Assembly: GCA_902802755.1 (NCBI GenBank)
Contig: CADCNH010000011.1
Location: 1 to 35,751, forward strand
Length of the DNA: 35,751 nt
Direction of reading: 5' to 3'
Source of the DNA: an uncultured Bacteroidota bacterium
GTDB taxonomy: Bacteria; Bacteroidota; Bacteroidia; Bacteroidales; WCHB1-69
Shown here: in pieces, positions 23,673 through 31,037 of the stretch
Position numbering within the stretch: the stretch's first letter is position 1
How the letters are laid out: each line of letters opens with the position of its first letter
Program-made: the position numbers and the translations under genes
The notes under the pieces: generated by a model
Told to the model about the DNA's origin: nothing
The model's input: the letters and a program-made list of their open reading frames with translations, nothing else
The model's database searches: none

Positions 23673-24860
23673 CTATTCCTTCTGAAAAAAATGTTTCAAA
23701 AAAAAGGATTTAAGTTGATATTTGTTGATTTTTTCTTGAAAAGCATTCCAATCCCGTATTCGAACCTCTTGAGAATTATTGATTTTAACATCAGGCATTC
23801 CCATAATTGTTTCATAAATTGAATTTCTACGGGAGGATTCAAATGAAAATAGTGAATAATCAATCTGTCTTCTTTTTTGTGAAAACAACAACGTATAAAG
23901 CAATGACAGCATGGTCCCACATACAAAGATAAGGAATACCATTGGATTGAAGTAGATAAGGATGGAGCTGAAAACCAATAGATTGAGAAATGTTAGTATC
24001 ACACCACCTAATAAATCTACAATCAGGTTGTTTACCCTCTCTTGATCATTTATTCTTTGTATCAAATCAGAACTGAAGCGTGTCTCAAAATAACTGATAG
24101 GCAAATCCACAATTTTTTTAAGGTATTTGGCAATAAGACTTGTTCCGAATGAAAAACCTGTTTTTAACAAAATAACCTTTGAAATGCTATTTGTAATGAT
24201 AAAACCCACGTTGAAAAGAAATTGAGATATCAGCAATAACCATATCAAAGGGATATCATTATTCAGTATGCCATCATCGATTGTCTTTCTGAACAGCAAC
24301 GGCATAATCCAAGTTATCGCCATGGCCAGCAAAGTCAGCGCCGAGATAATAGAGAAATGTTTTTTGTGCAGACAAAAGATACGCCACGTAAGTTTCCGTA
24401 GAGGATGGTTCTTCGTCTTGTCTGCATCAGGATTTTTAGTCTTGAAGGTGTCATCTGGCTCAACCAATATGCAGATGATGCTTCCGTTGATGAACATCTT
24501 CTCTAAAATCTCATCTTGTGATAATCTTACTCTACCGTCGTCAGGGTCAATAATATGGAACCGTCTTTTCTTGTCTATTTTTTCCAGAACCACAAAGTGG
24601 CCAGAATTAAAATAAAGGATGGCAGGAAGAGGCATCCTATATATGTCATGGAGAGAAATGCTAACAGCAACACTCCTCAATCCAATTGCAGTACATATAG
24701 TGGAAATATCGCTGATTGTACAACCAATTCGCGATAACTCACAAAATGATTTCAATGTTTGCAATGAGTATCTCCTTCCATAGAAGTGTGCAATCATCTG
24801 CACGCAAGTCAGCCCACAGTCATTGCACTCCAATTGATGATAAACAGGAACCCTTCTCAT
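23673..24860 (-). CDS. Peptidase-containing (C39) ABC exporter, N-terminal part
   Basis: 395 residues. A C39 peptidase domain occupies 1-140: Gln9, catalytic Cys15 (ECNDCGLTC), His88 (SGHFVVLEK) and Asp105 (IIDPDDG). In this family it cuts leader peptides after a double glycine. Five membrane segments follow (from about 165), with an IPLIWLLLISQFLFNVGFI hairpin and coupling region. The frame ends at a TAG just after FFLKHFFQKE because of a one-base shift; the ATPase follows in the next frame. The start codon overlaps the stop of the outer-membrane protein gene (TAATG), implying translational coupling. Partner substrate: the GG-leader peptide at 28649-28912. Confidence 0.88.
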   Translation of the reverse strand: MRRVPVYHQLECNDCGLTCVQMIAHFYGRRYSLQTLKSFCELSRIGCTISDISTICTAIGLRSVAVSISLHDIYRMPLPAILYFNSGHFVVLEKIDKKRRFHIIDPDDGRVRLSQDEILEKMFINGSIICILVEPDDTFKTKNPDADKTKNHPLRKLTWRIFCLHKKHFSIISALTLLAMAITWIMPLLFRKTIDDGILNNDIPLIWLLLISQFLFNVGFIITNSISKVILLKTGFSFGTSLIAKYLKKIVDLPISYFETRFSSDLIQRINDQERVNNLIVDLLGGVILTFLNLLVFSSILIYFNPMVFLIFVCGTMLSLLYTLLFSQKRRQIDYSLFSFESSRRNSIYETIMGMPDVKINNSQEVRIRDWNAFQEKINKYQLKSFFLKHFFQKE

Positions 24861-27250
24861 TACAATCTTTCTTGAATCGTACTATTTCGTCTTTGTGAGC
24901 CTTTGGTTTCTCGATTGCCAAAGCGCATACTGTAAGAAATCCAGTATGTTCTCCCATAAACGTGGGAATAGTGTGTATGTATGTAATTTTGTGTTGCGAG
25001 TGACTCCTTACTTTGCCAGTCAAGAATATCATCAACTCCAAATGAAATGGTTCCGCTCTTGAATTGCTTTGTGATGTGGACATTCCAGTTCACACTTTGA
25101 TTGAGATTGCCTCCGACGTAGGAGGAAATGGGCACGTAGTCAATGGCGGTTGACAATTTCCAATCTTTCTTTTTACAAAGCGCTGTCGATATGGAGAGAT
25201 TGATGAAGAATTCGCTTCCCTTGGTATTGAATGCCGTAATCCTTTGACTCTTAATTTTGTACAGATTAAATTCATAATAAATGCTGGCAGACAACAAAAC
25301 GTAATTTTTGAAAAGCTGTTGGTCGGTTTCCAGCTCAATGAAAAAGAAATGTGCATTGCCATAGTTCTCATCCGTAATTCGGGTGGTATTGGATTCCGGG
25401 GTTGTAATGCGGAATTCATTCCAAATATTTTGAGAATAAGAGTATCCCAAAATCAACATATAATCCCAAAACAGTGTGTATGTCAACTCAGCATCATACA
25501 TCCTACAAGGACGCAAGTCAATATTGTTCTCCCTGTATAATGTCGGGGAATAATAGTATTTAAAAGGATTTCTCTTCCCATAGCTGGGGATGGCCTGGCG
25601 ACTGGTGAAATCCAAAGCAAATTCATGATCGTCATTGGGAATAAAAACGAGGGAAAACGAGGGAAAAAGATTGAGATATCTATTGGAGATGGTTTCTTTT
25701 GTAACCTGCTGCTGCCCAAGATAAAGATAACACTCACCTCGCAAGCCAGCCGAAAGCGACCACATGTCGGATATTTCCCAATCACAGGTGGCGTACAAAG
25801 CTGCGGTTATATCCTTGTAAACAAAGTGATTGCTTTGGCTAAATCCCTCCATATACGCTGCCGATTGCTCAATGTTCGAGGTGTAATCGTCATCAACCAC
25901 GCTTCCGTAGCATTCCAATCCTGTTCGCAAACTCAATTTCTTGCTGATTTTGTGGTTGTATTTGACCTTGAAATCGATCCCATTGACGACCGCTGCACTG
26001 CTCGTAAAGTAGGATGCCATTTCAAGCGAAGGCAACCTCTGGTTTCTGTTAGTGTAAGATGAGATGCTCTGGCTTCTCGTGTAAAAAAAATCGAAAGTCA
26101 GCAGTTGCTTGTCATTGAATTTTACATTGTAATTTAGATTGGTAAAGAGAGAAAAATTAGGCTTGTTCGATGTCTGGCGGGAAGAGGTGGCGTCGGAGGA
26201 ATCTGCCAAATGCCTATGGTAATAATCACTACGTGTAGCTGTGCTGTCAAGCAAACAATGGCTGATATTCGTTCCCGCTTGGAATCCCAAGGTGTGCTTT
26301 TCGTTGATGTGCCACTCCATCATCGCATGAATGTTTTCGTAAAGCACTCGGCTCCGGCTTGAATTCTGAAAAGCATTCATCGTTGTGTCATTATCAGTAT
26401 AATATTGATAGGCGCTTTCTGTTCTGCTGTAGTTTGGTCTGTATATTGTTGAAAAACTGATAGTAGCATTGATATTTTTCTTCTGTAGAATTACAAAAGC
26501 ATCCAATGAAGGGCTGTTGAGCTCCCACCTTTCCCTTTGTCTGTCTTTGACAATCAGTGTGGCCGCAATTCCGTCAGACGGGTTTTTCCGTAATATGATA
26601 TTCAATATACCATTTTTTACGGTGGAAGGGAATTCGCTTCCGGGATTTGTTATGACCTCTATTCTCTCAATGTTCTCTGCAGGAATATTCTTCGGATCAA
26701 GATTGCTGGGTCTTCCATCGATGTAAATAGTGGCTTTGCCCTTATGTAGTATTTCAAGCTCATCCTCAGGCGTGACATTCACCAATGGGGCATATCTTAG
26801 AATCTCTACAGTATTGTGTCCTGGAGCCAATGGTGATGTGTAAACGTTGTTGATGGCATATCGGTCAGGCTTTCGCTCAATGGACAAAGCATTCGCAGAA
26901 ATTGTGACACCCTCCAATTCTGTCCAGTCTCGAGCAAGAATAAAGCTCGTCTGACTGATGGCCACTCGTGTGGGTATCTGAATAGCGCGGTAACCGAAAG
27001 CCTTGACATAAACATGGGTTCCCTCTATATCATGCGGCAACAACAACTCAAAGATCCCGTTTGTATCTGAAATACTGGAAGTGAGTTCTTGATTGTCATT
27101 GGAGACAACAGCCACCACAGCCATTTGTATTGTCAAGCCGTCATCATCTGTCACCTTCGCTTGTATGACAGATTGCGAATAGATACTATCATAAAACAGA
27201 ATCGTCAAACACAAAACCATCAAGATCCTAATGAAAGAAGAATTTATCAT
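24860..27250 (-). CDS. Outer-membrane beta-barrel protein of the RiPP cluster (TonB-receptor-like)
   Basis: A 796-residue protein: signal peptide (MINSSFIRILMVLCLTILFY, cleavage near YSQ), a carboxypeptidase-regulatory-like domain (about 27-110, IQAKVTDDDGLTIQMAVVAV), a plug-like region (about 125-215, with PGHNTVEILRYAPLVNV and RIEVITNPGSEF), then a beta-barrel of alternating Tyr/Thr-rich strands. This is the OMP_b-brl_3 group of Bacteroidota receptors. No TonB box is obvious. It lies 13 bp downstream of the radical SAM gene and overlaps the exporter start by one base, so it belongs to the cluster. It may carry the mature peptide across the outer membrane, take it back up, or give immunity; the sequence does not decide. 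Confidence 0.85.
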   Translation of the reverse strand: MINSSFIRILMVLCLTILFYDSIYSQSVIQAKVTDDDGLTIQMAVVAVVSNDNQELTSSISDTNGIFELLLPHDIEGTHVYVKAFGYRAIQIPTRVAISQTSFILARDWTELEGVTISANALSIERKPDRYAINNVYTSPLAPGHNTVEILRYAPLVNVTPEDELEILHKGKATIYIDGRPSNLDPKNIPAENIERIEVITNPGSEFPSTVKNGILNIILRKNPSDGIAATLIVKDRQRERWELNSPSLDAFVILQKKNINATISFSTIYRPNYSRTESAYQYYTDNDTTMNAFQNSSRSRVLYENIHAMMEWHINEKHTLGFQAGTNISHCLLDSTATRSDYYHRHLADSSDATSSRQTSNKPNFSLFTNLNYNVKFNDKQLLTFDFFYTRSQSISSYTNRNQRLPSLEMASYFTSSAAVVNGIDFKVKYNHKISKKLSLRTGLECYGSVVDDDYTSNIEQSAAYMEGFSQSNHFVYKDITAALYATCDWEISDMWSLSAGLRGECYLYLGQQQVTKETISNRYLNLFPSFSLVFIPNDDHEFALDFTSRQAIPSYGKRNPFKYYYSPTLYRENNIDLRPCRMYDAELTYTLFWDYMLILGYSYSQNIWNEFRITTPESNTTRITDENYGNAHFFFIELETDQQLFKNYVLLSASIYYEFNLYKIKSQRITAFNTKGSEFFINLSISTALCKKKDWKLSTAIDYVPISSYVGGNLNQSVNWNVHITKQFKSGTISFGVDDILDWQSKESLATQNYIHTHYSHVYGRTYWISYSMRFGNRETKGSQRRNSTIQERL

Positions 27251-27263
27251 AAAGCAATGTTTT

Positions 27264-28568
27264 TCAGTTTGTTGGAATTTGTACTTGTTTTTTTACAACG
27301 TAATTATAGAATCTGTTAAGAATAATATCTTGCTTCTTTTGTTCATCAATTCCGTAAATGCAGACATTATCCTTCTGCTCTTGGCACTTTTGTATGCACC
27401 CTCCGCCACATAAGGGGAAAATCGAGCAAGTCGAACATATTTGATGAGGTAATATATTGGTTATTCTATTCTTTGGTGTGTCTTGCATCCAAACGACACT
27501 CCCATCATCCTTTAAAATACCAAGTCGACTCTCTTTAGAAAAATCACGAGCCGTACATTTGTAAACATCCCCATTATAGTTAATTAACAGTTGGTTTGCA
27601 TTGTCAGCATAGCAGGGGTTGTGTAAATAGTCAAGATCAAGCAACGGTGAAGTTACTTCGAATCCCCCCTCCCTAAAAAGTTTCATCGTTGGTCCAATTT
27701 CAAGTTCCTTCGCCCCGTCCTGCCAGATGCGCTGAAGATCAACTTTGACATACCTTCTATTTTCCTCTTTCCATTTTTTTATATCATTTAAAATCGATAA
27801 AATTGATGAAAAATTGTTAGCCGTATAGTTGATGCGTAGAATTACAGGTATCTGATTTTCAAGCAAACAATGAATATTACGAATGATTATGTCGTAGGTT
27901 CCAACATTGCCTTTGGTATAACGAGTTTTATTATGCTCTTCCTGAGCCCCATCCAATGTGATCTGAAATGTAACATCCAACTTGTTTTCCTTGAAAAAAG
28001 ACACCATTTCATCATTGATTAAAACCCCATTTGAGGTAAAAGAGACTCCAAGTGCAATATTTTTTTTCTTGCAACACACCAAGGAGTGTAGGATGATTTT
28101 TCGAACAGAATCGAACTCTAATAATGGTTCTCCCCCAAAAAAAGAAAGAATCAGCTTCTTGATATTTCGTTGCTCTATGCATTTTCTTGAAATCAATCCA
28201 AGAATGCCATTCATTATATCCGAGGATATAGATGACCCTTTTACGTGTTTTTCGTAACAATACCAGCAATGTAGATTACAATCCAAAGTGGGATTTATCA
28301 TCAGATGAAAAACCCTAGATTCCAATCTGATTTTTTGAGAATTTCGTAACTGTTTCTTGTACTCGTCTTCTGCATTTGAAACTATAGCACCACCACCACA
28401 TAGTTCATTGTACAAGTCCTCATTTAATCGCCTCAATTCAACTGGTGGATTATTCAGCCAATTTTCCCCCTCCCCCTTAATTAAGACAAAAGAATCGGAA
28501 GCCGAATTATAAACGGCCTTCACCGTGTCTGTTAGATCGATAAAGTTGTTATATATGCTGTATTTCAT
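27264..28568 (-). CDS. Radical SAM/SPASM peptide maturase
   Basis: A 434-residue protein. The N-terminal ~90 residues form a peptide-recognition-like region (MKYSIYNNFIDLTD). The radical SAM core starts at NPTLDCNLHCWYCYEKH with Cys97, Cys101 and Cys104 (CX3CX2C), followed by FFGGEPLL. A C-terminal SPASM domain for extra Fe-S clusters has Cys at about 378, 381, 387, 391, 395 and 403 (CSTCSIFPLCGGGC). Such enzymes form C-C, thioether or other cross-links in ribosomal peptides. The start at 28568 is preferred over 28595. The adjacent Cys-rich GG-leader peptide is the obvious substrate. Confidence 0.92.
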   Translation of the reverse strand: MKYSIYNNFIDLTDTVKAVYNSASDSFVLIKGEGENWLNNPPVELRRLNEDLYNELCGGGAIVSNAEDEYKKQLRNSQKIRLESRVFHLMINPTLDCNLHCWYCYEKHVKGSSISSDIMNGILGLISRKCIEQRNIKKLILSFFGGEPLLEFDSVRKIILHSLVCCKKKNIALGVSFTSNGVLINDEMVSFFKENKLDVTFQITLDGAQEEHNKTRYTKGNVGTYDIIIRNIHCLLENQIPVILRINYTANNFSSILSILNDIKKWKEENRRYVKVDLQRIWQDGAKELEIGPTMKLFREGGFEVTSPLLDLDYLHNPCYADNANQLLINYNGDVYKCTARDFSKESRLGILKDDGSVVWMQDTPKNRITNILPHQICSTCSIFPLCGGGCIQKCQEQKDNVCIYGIDEQKKQDIILNRFYNYVVKKQVQIPTN

Positions 28569-28648
28569 ACACGGAGATTTAACACACACCTCCAACTATC
28601 TTACACAGATTTGAACCGTTGAAGATGTGTGTAATTATGTAAAAATAC

Positions 28649-28912
28649 TTATCTGGTTGTGGTCGTAGTTGTACCTGTGCCTTGATTGTCACAAATTCTT
28701 CTGTTTACGGAATCCTCGCATTTGTTTTGGTTCACACAATATACACGATTTCGAGATGTATCGCAGCTGCTATTTGAACAGTCTCTGTTGTGACTAACAC
28801 CTCCAATCAAATCCGGTAAAACGGATATTGTCATCATTTGTTTTTCATTTAAGACAGACTGCTCTAACGAATTAACAAATTCTGTAATCTCTGAATTTTT
28901 AATAGGTTTCAT
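28649..28912 (-). CDS. RiPP precursor peptide, double-glycine leader with five-cysteine core
   Basis: 87 residues. Residues 1-38 form a leader with a helical acidic/Asn-rich start (MKPIKNSEITEFVNSLEQ), EKQM, and a terminal LIGG (Gly37-Gly38), the C39 cleavage site. The 49-residue core has Cys at 45, 50, 59, 65 and 74 (spacing 4, 8, 5, 8), most followed by Asp or Glu within one or two residues (CDT, CED, CDN), many Asn/Arg, and a tail GTGTTTTTTR. The gene is first in the minus-strand cluster and 80 bp before the radical SAM gene. The five odd Cys suggest thioether or mixed cross-links, not simple disulfides; the chemistry is inference. I know no characterised product with this pattern. Confidence 0.85.
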   Translation of the reverse strand: MKPIKNSEITEFVNSLEQSVLNEKQMMTISVLPDLIGGVSHNRDCSNSSCDTSRNRVYCVNQNKCEDSVNRRICDNQGTGTTTTTTR

Positions 28913-28997
28913 AATACATTAAATTTTAATTCTAAGATTTAAAAAATACTTCCCCATTTCCCGCGGGGCGTGCCGCACTTTGCTTGTACGTTTCGGT

Positions 28998-29217
28998 TTT
29001 GTCATCCTATCGAAAAAAATCATTATCTTTGCATCGGATTTCTTGTGCCATCGCGAGACAAACATCACGATATCGACCTAAGGTGCTTGGTGGCAGGGAA
29101 CATCGTTAATGGTCTGCTAAAACACAAAAGCGATGCCCCTGCGGTGGCACCTTTTTTCGTTCCGCCAACGGTCGTGCGCACACGGTTGGCGGAACTATAC
29201 TCCAGCAAGTTGTTTTT
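28998..29217 (+). ncRNA. Element copy D: putative structured small RNA gene (type II loop)
   Basis: Promoter TTTG (28998-29001), 22-nt spacer, TATCTTTG (29024-29031). Closing arms GTGCCA (29045-29050) / TGGCAC (29145-29150). The inner stem is GCAGGGAACATCG / CGATGCCCCTGC around the type II loop (TTAATGGTCTGCTAAAACAC). Main hairpin at 29159-29195. AACT / AAGTT with TTTTT ends near 29217. It is divergent from the RiPP precursor gene, whose start lies 85 bp to the left. Confidence 0.62.
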
Positions 29218-29332
29218 CCCTAATTTGCTCAAACAAGTCATTTCCAATCGTTTTGGTTTGTTCATAATTCAGTCAACGAAAATACAATTTTTTTTTGAAT
29301 AACTAAATTCAAGTTGGTTCAAGTTCGCGCAG
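28998..29332. repeat. Long direct repeat, right copy, bordering the RiPP cluster
   Basis: The partner of 22201-22533, same orientation. Its right end (near AAGTTCGCGCAG) abuts a truncated C39 exporter gene, so the repeat boundary is also a break point in an older gene. Confidence 0.8.
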
Positions 29333-29392
29333 GCATGTCGGCCCACAGTCCATGGCGTCGAGTTGGTGGTAATAGGGGAAGTGACGGGACAT
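29309..29392 (-). pseudogene. Truncated start of a second C39 peptidase exporter
   Basis: Minus strand from ATG 29392 reads MSRHFPYYHQLDAMDCGPTC-LR, then runs into the direct repeat and stops after 27 codons. Q-x5-DCG-x-TC is the canonical active-site start of peptidase-containing ABC exporters, and it aligns with MRRVPVYHQLECNDCGLTC of the intact copy. Only about 22 original codons remain. Its presence shows another GG-peptide export cluster once stood here and was cut at the repeat. Confidence 0.8.
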
Positions 29393-29434
29393 GAAATTTT
29401 TTAAGATTTTGTTTTTTTTTCTAATTTGAATGAT

Positions 29435-29680
29435 TCATATTCTTGAAGTTGATATTGTCCCATCCATGGGAATATACACTCCTTTGTTACTTTGGCAAAG
29501 ACCAATATCATGGGCATTAACTAACGGAATATTATGCTCAATGTAAAAGTTCTGGATTAAACCATTGGGAGTCATGTGTTGACTGCTGATGAGACCACGG
29601 CAACCCCATGAAATTGGTAAATGAATGCGATAGCTGTTTTCTTTTGTAGCTGCGAAAGAAAGAGGTGTAAAAAGAAAATC
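29435..29680 (-). pseudogene. Start-less coding remnant upstream of the truncated exporter
   Basis: An 81-codon open frame without a start codon, opening after a TGA at 29681-29683. It reads like the end of a real protein (FLFTPLSFAATKENSYRIHLP, ISWGCRGLIS, EHNIPLVNAHDIG, GVYIPMDGTI). It stops 42 bp before the C39 remnant, consistent with a neighbouring gene of the same lost operon. The HD spacing and GVYIPMDGTI faintly recall M23 peptidases, but I do not assign a family. Confidence 0.4.
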
Positions 29681-29706
29681 TCATGCGGTAGCCGTTAGTC
29701 ATTCGC

Positions 29707-30075
29707 TTATTTGTTTTTGACCAAAATGTAGAGGAAGAAAATAACCATTGGGATTTGGTACAACAGCATGGGCAAGAAAAACTCTTTGTTGAAAACAGCG
29801 ATGATTAGACAGCAGAGAACAGCCACGGCAAGATATATCCCGAATGCAATTTTAAAATTTCGTTTTTTTTCTTCGATCGTTGCAGCCCTGCTTTGGAAAA
29901 AGGAAGCACATAAATATACCAGTGGGGATGTCACAGTGATAATTCCCAAAGTCACTAATGCTTCTGTTGGAAATACTATTATCTCATAATGGTCAAAAAT
30001 AATGAGAGTGGAGGTCAAAATCAGTAAGAATGCAATGATAATTGCACATGCAAGGGTTGTTTTTGAATAGTTCAT
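29707..30075 (-). CDS. Four-span small membrane protein
   Basis: A 122-residue protein with four hydrophobic segments (about 7-27, 38-58, 77-95 and 100-119) and a basic loop RAATIEEKKRNFK. No family is recognised. It overlaps the upstream membrane protein frame by 83 bp, which is long for a natural overlap; either that gene's true end is earlier or a frameshift has extended it. An immunity-like role beside bacteriocin remnants is possible but unproven. Confidence 0.5.
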   Translation of the reverse strand: MNYSKTTLACAIIIAFLLILTSTLIIFDHYEIIVFPTEALVTLGIITVTSPLVYLCASFFQSRAATIEEKKRNFKIAFGIYLAVAVLCCLIIAVFNKEFFLPMLLYQIPMVIFFLYILVKNK

Positions 30076-30505
30076 GGCAATGTGTCATGAAATAATCAGC
30101 AAAAAAGAAAGCAAGTATCAACAAATAAACAAAGATTATACAGCACTCCTTCCATGCTTTTTTTATGATCGTGACGATTAGATATGCTAATATTGTGCCA
30201 AATGTGAGTGCAAGCATAATTTTTGTTCCGAAATAACGTTGTTGGATAAAAAATATGCTTCCTAAAAAGAGAGCTTTTGAATAAATGGATAAAATATAAA
30301 GCAAAATGTTGGTTTTCCCACAATTATTCTTTATTTCAAAGTTTTTATATTTGAAAATCAAGATAGCTATCAACGCCAACGGGAAAAAAAACGTATTAAG
30401 ACTAATTATTCCCCAATGATTAGAATCTTTAAACAATATAGTGATTGATAAAAAAAGAAAAAGAAAAATTAATTCTACAATGTCAGCGGTCTGTAATTTC
30501 TTCAT
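29993..30505 (-). CDS. Multi-span small membrane protein
   Basis: A 170-residue protein starting MKKLQTADIVELIFLFLFL, with about four to five hydrophobic segments up to LLILAFFFADYF near residue 140. The last ~30 residues (MTHCHELFKNNPCMCNYHC) are the out-of-frame reading of the next gene's start and lack membrane character. This suggests the original stop was near 30080 and a frameshift removed it. An upstream in-frame ATG (30637) is rejected because the MKKLQT start fits better. Function unknown. Confidence 0.45.
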   Translation of the reverse strand: MKKLQTADIVELIFLFLFLSITILFKDSNHWGIISLNTFFFPLALIAILIFKYKNFEIKNNCGKTNILLYILSIYSKALFLGSIFFIQQRYFGTKIMLALTFGTILAYLIVTIIKKAWKECCIIFVYLLILAFFFADYFMTHCHELFKNNPCMCNYHCILTDFDLHSHYF

Positions 30506-30555
30506 GATTTTTCGTTTTTGGTGAAACTTATGTGTGTTTGTTAGAATGTTGCAAT

Positions 30556-30681
30556 CTACCATACTTCGGGGTGTGGTTCTTGACAATCGTGATGGGAAGG
30601 GCGACAAGAAGCAAGCCATAAACTCGTCGAGAAACACTCAAAAATAACGGCTATCAAAGCCAAATATATTATCTTTTTCAT
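30556..30681 (-). pseudogene. Truncated lipoprotein: shared signal peptide on foreign sequence
   Basis: A 41-codon frame starting MKKIIYLALIAV, identical in its first 12 residues to the lipoprotein at 19136-19804. After that the homology ends abruptly and an unrelated IFECFSTSLWLASCRPSHH sequence follows to a TAG. It sits about 35 bp left of element copy E, as the intact genes do for A and B. It is best read as the scar of a replaced cassette body. Confidence 0.6.
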
Positions 30682-30717
30682 TGTCTTAATCGTTTTGTTC
30701 GTTATCAATATGTTTTT

Positions 30718-30938
30718 TTTGTCATCCTATCAAAAAAATCATTATCTTTGCATCGGATTTCTTGTGCCATCGCGAGACAAACATCACCATATATACGACC
30801 TGAGGTGCTTGGTGGCAGGGAACATCGTTAATGGTCTGCTAAAACACAAAAGCGATGCCCCTGCGGTGGCACCTTTTTCCGTTCCGCCAACGGCCGTGCG
30901 CACACGGTTGGCGGAACTATACTCCAGCAAGTTGTTTT
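30718..30938 (+). ncRNA. Element copy E: putative structured small RNA gene (type II loop)
   Basis: Promoter TTTG (30718-30721), 21-nt spacer, TATCTTTG (30743-30750). Closing arms GTGCCA (30764-30769) / TGGCAC (30867-30872). The inner stem GCAGGGAACATCG / CGATGCCCCTGC and type II loop are as in copy D. Main hairpin 30881-30917. AACT / AAGTT with TTTTT ends near 30938. The left flank matches A and B (lipoprotein leader) and the right flank matches B, making this copy a mosaic. Confidence 0.62.
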
Positions 30939-30970
30939 TCCCTAATTTGTACAAACTCACCATCATTTAA

Positions 30971-31037
30971 TTCTTAATCCTTTAATCCCGTAATCCCGTA
31001 ATCCTGTAATCCCGTAATCCCGTAATCATCTAATCAT
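30971..31037. repeat. TAATCCYG tandem-word array
   Basis: Seven or so copies of a nine-base word (GTAATCCCG / GTAATCCTG) follow element copy E, as at 20091-20183 after copy B. No gene is seen here. Confidence 0.78.

Noticed and set aside
28970..29302. Plus-strand frame of about 110 codons inside element copy D, with a similar one in copy E (30695-30970)
   Set aside because: The frame is not kept in copies A and C, while the palindromic arms are; changes fit RNA pairing better than protein conservation.
16487..30938. Element copies as integron attC sites
   Set aside because: They have long paired arms, but lack the RYYYAAC/GTTRRRY core ends, carry their own promoters, and no integrase gene is present in the window.
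20091..31037. TAATCCYG arrays as a CRISPR
   Set aside because: Units are about nine bases with no spacers, and no cas genes are present.
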